Below are positions 1-6,877 of a stretch of 19,135 nucleotides of DNA, in pieces. Position numbers and translations under genes: made by a program. Position 1 is the first letter of the stretch; the number at the start of each line of letters is the position of its first letter. Source of the stretch: Clostridiales bacterium (GTDB taxonomy: Bacteria > Bacillota > Clostridia > Oscillospirales > JAAYXM01). The notes under the pieces were generated by a model. The model did not search any database and was not told where the DNA came from. It was given only the letters and a program-made list of their open reading frames with translations. The stretch spans positions 1 through 19,135 of the forward strand of contig JAAYXM010000144.1 in NCBI GenBank assembly GCA_012515925.1, in the 5' to 3' direction.

Positions 1-972
1 AAAGCCGTGCGGGTGGGTTTTGTGCCAAAGCCAGGCGGAGGAGATAATATCGTCAAGCGAATACCCGGGCTCCCAGCCGAGCTCGGCTTTTATTTTATCG
101 GACGAGGCTACAAGCATAGCCGGGTCACCGGGCCTGCGCCCGGCGGTTTTCTCGGGTATATCAATCCCGGTTATGCGCCTTGCGGCCTCAATAATCTGCC
201 GGACGGTGTACCCGTTTCCCGCGCCGAGGTTGTAAATTCTGCTGTCCCCGCCGTCAAGCAGGTGGCGCAGGGCAAGAATATGCGCGTCGGCAAGGTCGAT
301 AACATGAATATAATCTCTGACACATGTACCGTCAGCCGTCGGGTAATCATCGCCGAAGACTTCGATATACGGCCTTTTCCCGAGGGCGGCCTGCAGAATT
401 ATCGGTATAAGGTGGGTTTCGGGATTATGGTCCTCGCCGATTGACCCGTCGGGCATTGCGCCCGCCGCGTTGAAATACCGAAGGCAGACGGACTTCATAC
501 CGTACGCCGCGTCGCACCATTTTAACATACGTTCGATTGCGAGCTTGGTTTCACCGTACGGGTTTGTGGGCAGCGTTCTGTCATCCTCGAAAATCGGGAC
601 GCGTTCGGGCTCGCCGTATGTGGCCGCTGTGGAGGAAAAAACGATTTTTTTAACGTTATGCCGAAGCATCGCCGAGACAAGGTTCATCGTCGCCGCGACA
701 TTGTTATCGTAATATTTCAAAGGCTCCCTGACGCTTTCGCCCACAAGGGAATTCGCCGCGAAGTGCACTACCGCGTCGATTTTGTTTTCGCCGAACACGG
801 TATCAAGCACACCGCCGTCACGCAAGTCGCCGCGGTAAAGCTTAAATCCGCCGATGGATTCCGCATGGCCTTTTTGCATATTGTCGAGCACGCACACCTC
901 AAAGCCGCCGCGGCTCAGTAAATGTACGGTGTGGCTGCCGATATACCCGGCTCCGCCGCATACAAGAATCAA
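1..972 (-). CDS. galE: UDP-glucose 4-epimerase, 3' end cut by window edge
   Basis: GalE interconverts UDP-glucose and UDP-galactose with bound NAD in the cytoplasm, supplying the Leloir pathway and surface-polysaccharide precursors. The 324 codons visible begin with a TTG at 972-970; an AAAGGAG ribosome site on the minus strand (987-981) lies 8 nt upstream, and there is no in-frame ATG near by. The N-terminal Rossmann motif GGAGYIG is at residues 6-12, the SSTAATYG segment with the catalytic Ser/Thr region at 113-120, and the short-chain dehydrogenase pair Tyr139/Lys143 sits in NPYGETK. RYFNAAGA (165-172) and the C-terminal substrate region are also typical of extended SDR epimerases. Family members are about 330 residues, so only a few codons and the stop are missing. 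It is divergent from the DUF1934 gene and has its own promoter (1008-1036). Other sugar epimerases are possible, but GalE fits best. Confidence 0.93.
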   Translation of the reverse strand, partial: MILVCGGAGYIGSHTVHLLSRGGFEVCVLDNMQKGHAESIGGFKLYRGDLRDGGVLDTVFGENKIDAVVHFAANSLVGESVREPLKYYDNNVAATMNLVSAMLRHNVKKIVFSSTAATYGEPERVPIFEDDRTLPTNPYGETKLAIERMLKWCDAAYGMKSVCLRYFNAAGAMPDGSIGEDHNPETHLIPIILQAALGKRPYIEVFGDDYPTADGTCVRDYIHVIDLADAHILALRHLLDGGDSRIYNLGAGNGYTVRQIIEAARRITGIDIPEKTAGRRPGDPAMLVASSDKIKAELGWEPGYSLDDIISSAWLWHKTHPHGF

Positions 973-1007
973 GAAAACATCTCCTTTGCGTGTTTTATTA
1001 TGTTTTC

Positions 1008-1036
1008 AGTATATCATTACGCTTTTTAAAATGCAA
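1008..1036 (-). promoter_or_regulatory. galE: Sigma-A promoter for galE
   Basis: On the minus strand a -35 TTGCAT (1036-1031) is separated by exactly 17 nt from a -10 TATACT (1013-1008). The start codon is about 35 nt further downstream, giving a short leader that contains the AAAGGAG ribosome site. The boxes are near consensus; no operator is evident. Promoter assignment is by sequence only. Confidence 0.65.
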
Positions 1037-1066
1037 TTATATAAATGGGCGTAAGTTCAGCCGTGC

Positions 1067-1083
1067 TTCCCCCCTACGGGGAA
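1067..1083. repeat. Small palindrome TTCCCC-N5-GGGGAA next to a promoter
   Basis: A 6-bp inverted repeat with a 5-nt loop lies between the two divergent promoters. It ends directly at AATTGACAATT, which supplies the -35 box of the rightward promoter. Two larger intergenic palindromes in the window (4421-4456 and 17204-17236) have a similar C-rich/G-rich core and nearby AATTG/CAATT edges, so this may be a degenerate member of the same repeat family. That relation is an inference. Confidence 0.4.
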
Positions 1084-1084
1084 A

Positions 1085-1114
1085 TTGACAATTATTCTCA
1101 ATCTGCCGTACAAT
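1085..1114 (+). promoter_or_regulatory. Probable promoter for the DUF1934-S41 unit
   Basis: A perfect -35 TTGACA (1085-1090) is followed after 18 nt by TACAAT (1109-1114), about 70 nt before the ATG at 1186. A weaker alternative nearer the gene is TTTACT (1125-1130), 17 nt, TAAACT (1148-1153). The first is the better match. Confidence 0.5.
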
Positions 1115-1185
1115 GCCGGCTCCCTTTACTTTCAATTCATTATAGTGTAAACTATTAAAGTCAAAGTCTGAAACGGAGGAAGATT

Positions 1186-1623
1186 ATGAGAACGGACGTT
1201 ATAGTGACGATAAAGGGTCTGCAGGCCTTCGACGATATAGACGACGAAAACGTCGAGTTGGTAACGGCGGGGCGCTTTTATCATAAAGAGGGAAAATACT
1301 ACCTTACATATAAGGAGAGCGAGCTTACGGGTCTCGGGAACACGACGACGACGCTGAACTTCGAGAAAAACCGCGTTACCGTTATGCGTGTCGGCGATAC
1401 CCAGTCGCACATGGTTTTCGAGGAAGGGCAAAAGCATATCTCGTATTACAATACGGGTATCGCGACCTTCACCGTCGGTGTCAGCACGCGCTCCATACGC
1501 CAGACACTCGACGAAAAAGGCGGGCAGGTCATGATTGACTACGCGATGGAAATAAACAATTCATTAACCGGCGAAAACGCGTTCAGCCTCGATATAAGAC
1601 AGGCAAACGCGCTACGAAATTAG
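1186..1623 (+). CDS. DUF1934 (YwiB-like) beta-barrel protein
   Basis: This 145-residue cytoplasmic protein resembles the DUF1934/YwiB family, small calycin-like beta-barrel proteins of Firmicutes with no established biochemical role. The recognisable core runs from GRFYHKEGKYYLTYKESE (about residues 29-46) through a TTTTLNFEKNRVTVMRVGD strand pair (53-71) to the C-terminal Y-A-M-E-I-N-N strand that closes the barrel (119-125). There is no signal peptide, membrane segment or catalytic motif. The ATG at 1186 follows GGAGGA with good spacing, and length is normal for the family. The S41 protease gene begins 10 nt after its stop, so the two are probably co-transcribed from 1085-1114; whether they share a function is unknown. 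Confidence 0.8.
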   Translation: MRTDVIVTIKGLQAFDDIDDENVELVTAGRFYHKEGKYYLTYKESELTGLGNTTTTLNFEKNRVTVMRVGDTQSHMVFEEGQKHISYYNTGIATFTVGVSTRSIRQTLDEKGGQVMIDYAMEINNSLTGENAFSLDIRQANALRN

Positions 1624-1633
1624 AGGTGTGCAT

Positions 1634-3127
1634 ATGAAAAGGATATCCGCGCTTAAGGCAAACTGTATTGCGCTTGTGTTGGTGCTTATAATATCGATAG
1701 GCGTAACCGCGGCGGGCGATAAGATAGACTACGGCGAAAAGCTTGACGAGATAATCGGGCTTTTTCAGAATGTTCATGTCTATGCGAGCGAGGACGAGGA
1801 CCCGATTCGAAAAGGGCTGATTTCGATGTTCGAAAAATACCCCGATTTCTTCAACCTGTTCATCAACGAGGTTTTCCAGAGCTACGACCGCTATTCCTAT
1901 TATTTCAGCGATGAGGTGTATGAAGTCTCCTATCCTAAATACGATACGTTTGTCGGAATAGGGATAACGATAAAGCTAAGTGAAGACGGGTGCTACATAG
2001 ACAGGATTTACGACGGCCCTGCCATGGCCGCGGGGCTTCTTGCCGGCGACAAGCTCGTCGCTGTTGACGGCCAGAACCTTGAGGGTTATACGCCGTCCAT
2101 GGTCGGAGACCTTATTTCGGGTCCCGAGGGCAGCCCCGTGGAAATAACCGTGCTGCGTGACGGACAGGATATGAAATACACTGTTAACCGCGGGCGTATC
2201 GCCGTTTCCAACGTCGCGTACAAGGATTTGGGCGACGGCGTCGGGTACTTTAAAATATCGCGTTTTGCGGACGCGTCTACATTCATGGAATTTATCATGC
2301 GTTACGAGAGCCTTCCGGAAGCGGGAATAAACACGGTTATACTCGACCTTCGGGACAATCCCGGCGGGAGCTTTGACTGCCTTATAAACATGATGGACGG
2401 GATTATACCCGAGAAGGATATCCCGTATCTGATGACATGGCAGAGCAAGCCCACGATGCAGGTCAATACGTTCGTGTCCGAGGGGTATGGCTGGGAGTTC
2501 AACAAGCTTGTGATACTCGTAAACGAGAAAACCGCGTCGGCCGCCGAGATCATGGCGGGCGCGCTCAAGGATTTGGGCTATGCCGATGTTGTGGGTACAA
2601 GGACATACGGAAAAGGTCTCGGACAGCTGCATATCAAACTGTCCGACAGCAACAACGCGATAATAAGCACATCCGAAATGATGCTGCCCACCACGGGCAA
2701 ATATGACGGCGTGGGGATAACGCCGAATATAATTGTGGAGCAGAAGCTTGAACCGTATATCGTGCCCCCGCGCGCCGACCTTATGCTTGACAGGGGTGTT
2801 CTCGCCATAAGCAATTATAACGTGCTCGGGGTCGAACAGCGTCTTAAGGAGCTGGGGTTCTTCGAGGACAAGCCGGACGATACTGCGGATTTCAAAACGT
2901 TTCACGCGATAAATCAGTTCCAGAAGGAAAACGGACTAAAAATCACAAAGGGGTATTGCGACGCCGCCACCGTAAAGGCAATCGACCGCGCCGCTTTGAA
3001 GCTCGCCGAGAAACCGGTTATGCGCGACACCCAGTATGAGCGCGCGTTGGCGCTTGCCAGAAAACACGCGCGTTCCGGGGAAAAGGCGAAAGCAATACCG
3101 CTTGAAAGCATAAGATTCGCAAACTGA
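1634..3127 (+). CDS. S41 carboxyl-terminal processing protease with PDZ and peptidoglycan-binding domains
   Basis: A 497-residue exported serine protease of the CtpA/CtpB (Prc/Tsp) family, which trims C-termini of extracytoplasmic proteins. Layout: signal peptide or N-terminal anchor (residues 1-27), helical N-domain, PDZ domain (about 92-178) that senses substrate tails, S41 core (about 190-370), and a C-terminal peptidoglycan-binding helical domain (about 397-455). The catalytic set is complete and correctly spaced: Ser302 in KTASAAE, Lys327 in TYGKG and Gln331, matching the 25- and 4-residue spacings of CtpB. DLRDNPGGS (about 237-245) is also typical. The start is taken at ATG 1634, 5 nt after GAGGTG; a GTG at 1628 overlaps that ribosome site and is less likely. 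It is close downstream of the DUF1934 gene and 17 nt before the methyltransferase gene. Substrate unknown; CtpB of Bacillus acts in sporulation signalling, but nothing here shows that role. Confidence 0.93.
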   Translation: MKRISALKANCIALVLVLIISIGVTAAGDKIDYGEKLDEIIGLFQNVHVYASEDEDPIRKGLISMFEKYPDFFNLFINEVFQSYDRYSYYFSDEVYEVSYPKYDTFVGIGITIKLSEDGCYIDRIYDGPAMAAGLLAGDKLVAVDGQNLEGYTPSMVGDLISGPEGSPVEITVLRDGQDMKYTVNRGRIAVSNVAYKDLGDGVGYFKISRFADASTFMEFIMRYESLPEAGINTVILDLRDNPGGSFDCLINMMDGIIPEKDIPYLMTWQSKPTMQVNTFVSEGYGWEFNKLVILVNEKTASAAEIMAGALKDLGYADVVGTRTYGKGLGQLHIKLSDSNNAIISTSEMMLPTTGKYDGVGITPNIIVEQKLEPYIVPPRADLMLDRGVLAISNYNVLGVEQRLKELGFFEDKPDDTADFKTFHAINQFQKENGLKITKGYCDAATVKAIDRAALKLAEKPVMRDTQYERALALARKHARSGEKAKAIPLESIRFAN

Positions 3128-3144
3128 ATAAAACGAGGTATGCT

Positions 3145-4368
3145 ATGAAACTCCCTTTAATACTTGACGGCGCTACGGGGACGCAGCTTCAGCGCGCCGG
3201 TATGCCCCGCGGGGCGTGCCCGGAGTTGTGGATTCTCGAAAACCCAAAAATCCTGCAATCGGTTCAGAAGAAATACGCGGCCGCGGGTTCGGATATCGTA
3301 TACGCCCCGACGTTCGGCGCAAACCGTGTTAAGCTTGATGGGTTCGGCGCCGCGGCGCAAACCGCGAAAATAAATAAAGAGCTTGTGAAGATTTCGAAAG
3401 AAGCCGTGGGTGACTCGGTATCAGTCGCCGGTGATCTGGCGCCCTTCGGGTTGTTTATCGAGCCGTTCGGCGAATATGATATGAACGCGTTTATTGATAT
3501 TTACGCCGAACAGGCTTTGGCGCTCGAGGAAGCGGGAGTCAATCTTTTTGTTATCGAAACATCCATGACGGTCGCGGAGGCGCGAGCCGCGTTCATCGCG
3601 ATTCGCCGGGTATCCGAAAAGCCGGTATTCGTGACTTTTACATGCGATAAAAACGGCAGGACCATGGCGGGCGCCGATATTCGCGCCGCCCTCGTTATCT
3701 TTCAGGCAATGGGTGCCGCGGCGTTCGGGCTTAACTGCTCGTCCGGTCCTGTTGAGATGCTCGATAATATAAGAAGCCTTGCCGGTTATGCGGGAATTCC
3801 GCTAATCGCCAAGCCGAACGCGGGTCTGCCCGAAGTGGAAAACGGCGAAACCCTCTATAAAATGACGGCGGATGATTTTGTCGGCAGCGTCCGCGAATTC
3901 GCGGAGGCCGGCGTTTCAGTGTTCGGCGGCTGCTGCGGAACAAATGAGGAGCATATCGCGCGGCTTTCGGCCGAGGTAAAAAAGCTTCCCGAGGAAACCT
4001 TACGCATAAACCGAGAAACGCCGGAGTATATAGCGAACGAAAAAACCGCTGTCCGGCTTTCCGACGCGCGCTTTACGGAGCATGCTCTTAAATGCGATGA
4101 GACGCTCGAGGACGCGTTAATGGATTGCGCGGAGTTTAGCCCGCGTATCAGGATAGAGAGTACCCGTGACGCGGATATGCTTGAGAAAACACAGCACGCG
4201 TCGAAAAATCCGGTACTGATTTCATGTGACGATACCGAGGCGCTTCCGCGCGCGCTTATCTCGTATAACGGCCGCGCCGCGGTTGAAACAAGTATTGATG
4301 CCGGGGAAGCAAAACCTATCTGCGATAAATACGGCGCGGTTTTAATAAAAAACCGGAAAGCCTTATAA
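3145..4368 (+). CDS. Homocysteine S-methyltransferase (MetH N-terminal module) with a reduced pterin-domain-like tail
   Basis: The first ~290 of 407 residues form the zinc-dependent homocysteine-binding TIM barrel found as module 1 of cobalamin-dependent methionine synthase. DGATGTQLQ is at residues 8-16, and the zinc ligands Cys198 (GLNCSS), Cys263 and Cys264 (GGCCGT) have the spacing of Thermotoga MetH. It would transfer a methyl group to homocysteine in the cytoplasm. The last ~115 residues lack the full pterin-binding, cobalamin-binding and reactivation modules, yet residues about 356-402 (PVLISCDDTEALPRAL, then SYNGRAAVETSI and CDKYGAVLI) resemble part of a dihydropteroate-synthase-like barrel. 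The ATG at 3145 follows GAGGT by 5 nt. The methyl donor is not deducible: it may be a corrinoid protein encoded elsewhere or an S-methyl compound. The first assignment is firm; the tail reading is inference. Confidence 0.85.
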   Translation: MKLPLILDGATGTQLQRAGMPRGACPELWILENPKILQSVQKKYAAAGSDIVYAPTFGANRVKLDGFGAAAQTAKINKELVKISKEAVGDSVSVAGDLAPFGLFIEPFGEYDMNAFIDIYAEQALALEEAGVNLFVIETSMTVAEARAAFIAIRRVSEKPVFVTFTCDKNGRTMAGADIRAALVIFQAMGAAAFGLNCSSGPVEMLDNIRSLAGYAGIPLIAKPNAGLPEVENGETLYKMTADDFVGSVREFAEAGVSVFGGCCGTNEEHIARLSAEVKKLPEETLRINRETPEYIANEKTAVRLSDARFTEHALKCDETLEDALMDCAEFSPRIRIESTRDADMLEKTQHASKNPVLISCDDTEALPRALISYNGRAAVETSIDAGEAKPICDKYGAVLIKNRKAL

Positions 4369-4511
4369 CGGAGGCAAAAAAGTCTTCATTTTCACTCCGC
4401 AAGTTGTAAGATTAATTGCCGCTTAAGTCCCTCCCCCTCGGGAAAGGGACTTAAGCAAGGCCGTGAATTAACCCTGCGATTCGCGTTTTTTAACAAAAAA
4501 TAAAAAAAGTC
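4369..4511. other. Intergenic region before the nusA operon
   Basis: No reading frame is credible here. It holds a weak CGGAG/CTCCG inverted pair just after the methyltransferase stop, a strong palindrome at 4421-4456, and an A-rich stretch (4490-4508) immediately upstream of the rimP promoter, which could act as an UP element. I see no clear U-tract intrinsic terminator for the upstream gene. Confidence 0.5.
4421..4456. repeat. Palindromic repeat with perfect 12-bp arms
   Basis: GCTTAAGTCCCT (4421-4432) and AGGGACTTAAGC (4445-4456) are exact inverted repeats around a 12-nt C/G-rich loop. AATTG precedes and GAATTA follows, giving a loosely symmetrical outer edge. No T-run follows on either strand, so it is not a canonical terminator. 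Its shape and edges resemble 17192-17244, suggesting a small dispersed intergenic repeat. Confidence 0.7.
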
Positions 4512-4540
4512 TTGCAATGACAATATATATTTGTTATAAT
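4512..4540 (+). promoter_or_regulatory. Strong sigma-A promoter of the rimP-nusA-infB operon
   Basis: TTGCAA (4512-4517), a 17-nt spacer and a perfect TATAAT (4535-4540) preceded by TGT, an extended -10. An A-rich block just upstream could serve as an UP element. Expected transcription start is near 4547, leaving a leader of about 80 nt before rimP. Confidence 0.85.
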
Positions 4541-4562
4541 TCATCCGTAAGAAGTGTTTGGG

Positions 4563-4588
4563 GAGAGTGGGCTATTTAGTCCACTCTC
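4563..4588 (+). other. Hairpin in the rimP-nusA operon leader
   Basis: GAGAGTGG (4563-4570) and CCACTCTC (4581-4588) form a perfect 8-bp stem with a 10-nt loop in the predicted 5' leader, 16 nt or so after the likely transcription start. No T-run follows, so it is not an intrinsic terminator. It could stabilise the messenger or be a control site for autoregulation; this is unproven. Confidence 0.5.
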
Positions 4589-4625
4589 TAATCTTGATAA
4601 GTAAATAAAACGGAGACAATGAATC

Positions 4626-5069
4626 ATGAAGCTTACGGACAAGGTCGCGGCGCTTGCCGAACCCGTGCTTTCTCAAATGAGTTTTATACTGTGGGACGTT
4701 GAGTTCGTCAAAGAGGGCGGAGAGCAGTATTTAAGGATATTCTTAGACAAACCCGGCGGAATCACAATCGATGACTGCGAAGCCTTCAGCCGTGCGATGG
4801 ATAAGATACTCGACGACGCGGACCTTATCCGCGATTCCTATATATTCGAGGTGTCCTCGGCGGGCATCGAGCGCAGGCTGACAAAGCCGTTTCATTTTAA
4901 AACAAGTATCGGCAACACAGTGCTGCTTCGCACATACTCGCCTAAAAACGGCAATAAAGAATTTATCGGAAAGCTCACCGCGTACAATGACGGCGATGTT
5001 GAACTCGACGGCACGGAAAGCTTTTCGAAAAACGAGATTGCCATGGTTCGACTGCATGTGGATTTTTAA
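4626..5069 (+). CDS. rimP: Ribosome maturation factor RimP
   Basis: RimP binds the 30S precursor and promotes assembly of the head region around the S12/S19 sites. The 147 residues show the usual two-domain form: an N-terminal alpha/beta domain (about 1-80) with WDVEFVKEGGEQYLRIFLDK (24-43) and a C-terminal SH3-like barrel (about 83-147). The family signature EVSSAGIERRLTKPFHF lies at the domain junction (about 75-91). The ATG at 4626 follows GGAG (4612-4615) by 10 nt; an earlier ATG at 4619 is out of frame. It is the first gene of the nusA operon, 38 nt before nusA, in the conserved bacterial order. Confidence 0.96.
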   Translation: MKLTDKVAALAEPVLSQMSFILWDVEFVKEGGEQYLRIFLDKPGGITIDDCEAFSRAMDKILDDADLIRDSYIFEVSSAGIERRLTKPFHFKTSIGNTVLLRTYSPKNGNKEFIGKLTAYNDGDVELDGTESFSKNEIAMVRLHVDF

Positions 5070-5107
5070 TTGACGATTATAAACAAATAAAGGAGCGATT
5101 TACAAAA

Positions 5108-6217
5108 ATGAACGCCGAGTTTTTTAAGGCAATTGAGCAAATAGAAAAAGAAAAAGGCATACCGCAGACCTATATGCTCGACAAGGTCGGGCAGGCGCTT
5201 ATCACGGCGTACAGGCGCGACCATTCGGGGATATCGGACAACGTGATTGTGGAGCCCGACCTCAAGAAAAAGGAAATCAGAATGTACGTAAACAAAGAGG
5301 TCGTTGAAGACGTTACGAACCCCGAGACGCAGATAGCGCTTTCCGAGGCTCGCGAGACTTCGCAAAAGTGCGAGCTCGGCGATATAATAAGCATTCAGGT
5401 GTCCACGAAAAATTTTGGAAGGATAGCCGCGCAAACCGCGAAGCAGGTTATAATACAGGGTATCCGCGAGGCGGAGCGCGGCCTTATATATCAGGAGTTT
5501 ACGTCCAGAGAGCATGAAGTGCTCACCGCGCAGGTAGTCAGGCTTGACCCGCGAAGCGGCGGAGCGTCGCTTATCATAAGCGGCGGAAACGAGCGGGCGG
5601 AAACCTTCCTGTCCGCGAAGGAACAGGTCCCGGGCGAGCAGCTTCGCGAGGGTGATCTGATAAAAATTTATGTTGTAGACGTAAAGAAGAACGATAAGGG
5701 TCCGCAGGTGCTTATTTCGAGAACACACCCGGGGCTCGTGCGCCGTCTGTTCGAAATAGAGGTGCCCGAGATTCACGACGGCACGGTGGAGGTTAAGAGC
5801 ATTGCCCGCGAAGCCGGAAGCCGCACCAAAATCGCGGTTTATTCCCATGACGAGAACGTCGACCCAATCGGCGCATGCGTGGGTCCGCGCGGCAACCGCG
5901 TCGCGAGCATTGTTGAAGAGCTTCGCGGCGAAAAAATCGATATCGTCAAGTATTCCGAAAACATCGAGGAGTATATAGCGGCCGCGTTGGCGCCCGCGGA
6001 TGTGCTTGAAGTAAGCATCAACGAGAATGAGCGCACCTGCCGGGTGGTCGTCGCGGACGACCAGCTCTCCCTTGCAATAGGCAAGGAGGGTCAGAACGCG
6101 CGGCTTGCCGCGAAGCTTACCGGCTTTAAAATTGACATCAAGCCGGCAAGTCAGGCGGTTTACGAAACGGATACCGGGGAAGACGCGGCGGAAGAACAGG
6201 GCGCCGCGGCCGAATAA
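5108..6217 (+). CDS. nusA: Transcription termination/antitermination factor NusA
   Basis: NusA binds RNA polymerase and nascent RNA and modulates pausing, intrinsic termination and antitermination. At 369 residues it is the short Firmicute form. Domains: N-terminal polymerase-binding domain (about 1-125), S1 RNA-binding domain (about 134-200), KH1 (about 205-275, GxxG loop GPRG at 259-262) and KH2 (about 285-350, GKEG at 325-328). The C-terminal acidic repeats of the E. coli protein are absent; the tail is a short Glu/Ala-rich segment. An AAGGAG at 5090-5095 precedes the ATG by 12 nt, somewhat long but with no better in-frame start. ylxR follows closely. Expression is expected from the promoter at 4512-4540. 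Confidence 0.97.
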   Translation: MNAEFFKAIEQIEKEKGIPQTYMLDKVGQALITAYRRDHSGISDNVIVEPDLKKKEIRMYVNKEVVEDVTNPETQIALSEARETSQKCELGDIISIQVSTKNFGRIAAQTAKQVIIQGIREAERGLIYQEFTSREHEVLTAQVVRLDPRSGGASLIISGGNERAETFLSAKEQVPGEQLREGDLIKIYVVDVKKNDKGPQVLISRTHPGLVRRLFEIEVPEIHDGTVEVKSIAREAGSRTKIAVYSHDENVDPIGACVGPRGNRVASIVEELRGEKIDIVKYSENIEEYIAAALAPADVLEVSINENERTCRVVVADDQLSLAIGKEGQNARLAAKLTGFKIDIKPASQAVYETDTGEDAAEEQGAAAE

Positions 6218-6238
6218 AGCCAAAGGCGGGTGCGGGAA

Positions 6239-6514
6239 ATGGCTAAAACCAAAAAAATACCGGCACGGCAATGCGTCGGATGTCGTACCATGTTCCCGAA
6301 GCGCGAGCTTATACGTGTCGTTAAATCCCCCGAAAACGATATCGCGCTGGATTTCAAGGGCAAGCTGCCCGGGCGCGGCGCGTATCTGTGCAAAAACGCC
6401 GAATGCCTGCTTCGCGCTAAAAAAGCAAAGGCATTGGAGCGCGCTCTCGAAATCGCGATACCCGACGGGGTCTATGACGCGCTTAAACTGCAGATAGAGG
6501 AGTCTGAGGCTTGA
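6239..6514 (+). CDS. ylxR: YlxR family RNA-binding protein
   Basis: A 91-residue cytoplasmic protein of the YlxR (DUF448/RnpM) family. In Bacillus the protein is RNA-binding and has been linked to RNase P and to gene control. ARQCVGCRTM (about 8-17) and GRGAYLC (about 48-54) are the defining motifs, and the rest is a basic alpha/beta fold. The ATG at 6239 is preferred, 8 nt after the GGCGGGTG purine-rich site; the GTG at 6230 would fall inside that site. It lies between nusA and the L7Ae-like gene, as in most Firmicutes, and its stop overlaps the next start in TTGA. Confidence 0.93.
   Translation: MAKTKKIPARQCVGCRTMFPKRELIRVVKSPENDIALDFKGKLPGRGAYLCKNAECLLRAKKAKALERALEIAIPDGVYDALKLQIEESEA
6496..6502 (+). 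promoter_or_regulatory. Ribosome binding site fixing the TTG start of ylxQ
   Basis: AGAGGAG inside the end of ylxR, 8 nt before TTG 6511. It decides the unusual start codon and indicates translational coupling with ylxR. Confidence 0.75.
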
Positions 6515-6813
6515 ACAGCATTCTGGGGTTAATAGGCATCGCCAAAAAAGGCGGCATGCTCGCGACAGGCGACGAGCAGACGCGCGTCGCGGCGCGCGCC
6601 CGTCGGGCCAAGGCGATATTCACCGCGAGTGACGCCGCGGAAAACACGATGCGGCGCGCGGAGAGCCTCGCGGATTTATGCGGAGTGCCTCATATCCGTC
6701 TGCCCGCCGACAGGGAAACCCTCGCTAACGCGCTGGGTATGCGCTCCTGCGCGATATTCGCGATATTGAATTCCGGCGTTGCGGAGGCAATAATCAAAAA
6801 AATAAATCCATAA
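6511..6813 (+). CDS. L7Ae-family ribosomal/kink-turn-binding protein (YlxQ-like)
   Basis: A 100-residue member of the L7Ae/L30e/Gadd45 superfamily, whose bacterial members bind kink-turn RNA. LIGIAKKGGMLATGDEQT (about 7-24) matches the YlxQ/YbxF N-terminal helix and loop, and AIFTASDAAENT (35-46) the next strand-helix. The cytoplasmic role is unsettled; the location in the nusA-infB operon is conserved. Translation starts at TTG 6511, overlapping the ylxR stop by 4 nt, with the AGAGGAG site at 6496-6502. Confidence 0.9.
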   Translation: MNSILGLIGIAKKGGMLATGDEQTRVAARARRAKAIFTASDAAENTMRRAESLADLCGVPHIRLPADRETLANALGMRSCAIFAILNSGVAEAIIKKINP

Positions 6814-6863
6814 TGATTTTTATTATATATAACGGTATATGGAATTTTCTCGCTTAATCTTTC

Positions 6864-6870
6864 GGAGGTG
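6864..6870 (+). promoter_or_regulatory. infB: Ribosome binding site fixing the TTG start of infB
   Basis: GGAGGTG lies 7 nt before TTG 6878. An ATG at 6839 in the same frame has no ribosome site and would add 13 unconserved residues, so the TTG is the start. Confidence 0.8.
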
Positions 6871-6877
6871 GCTTTTA

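Noticed and set aside
4421..4456. Palindrome as intrinsic terminator of the methyltransferase gene
   Set aside because: No T-run follows the stem on either strand; a repeat element is the better reading.
5066..6271. Long open frame (401 codons) antisense to nusA
   Set aside because: It mirrors nusA codon structure, has low-complexity composition and no ribosome site. Similar long antisense frames lie opposite the S41 protease (1976-2905) and infB (7403-8566), a by-product of GC-biased third positions.
6839..6877. Upstream ATG for infB
   Set aside because: No ribosome site; the GGAGGTG at 6864-6870 is placed for TTG 6878, where family similarity begins.
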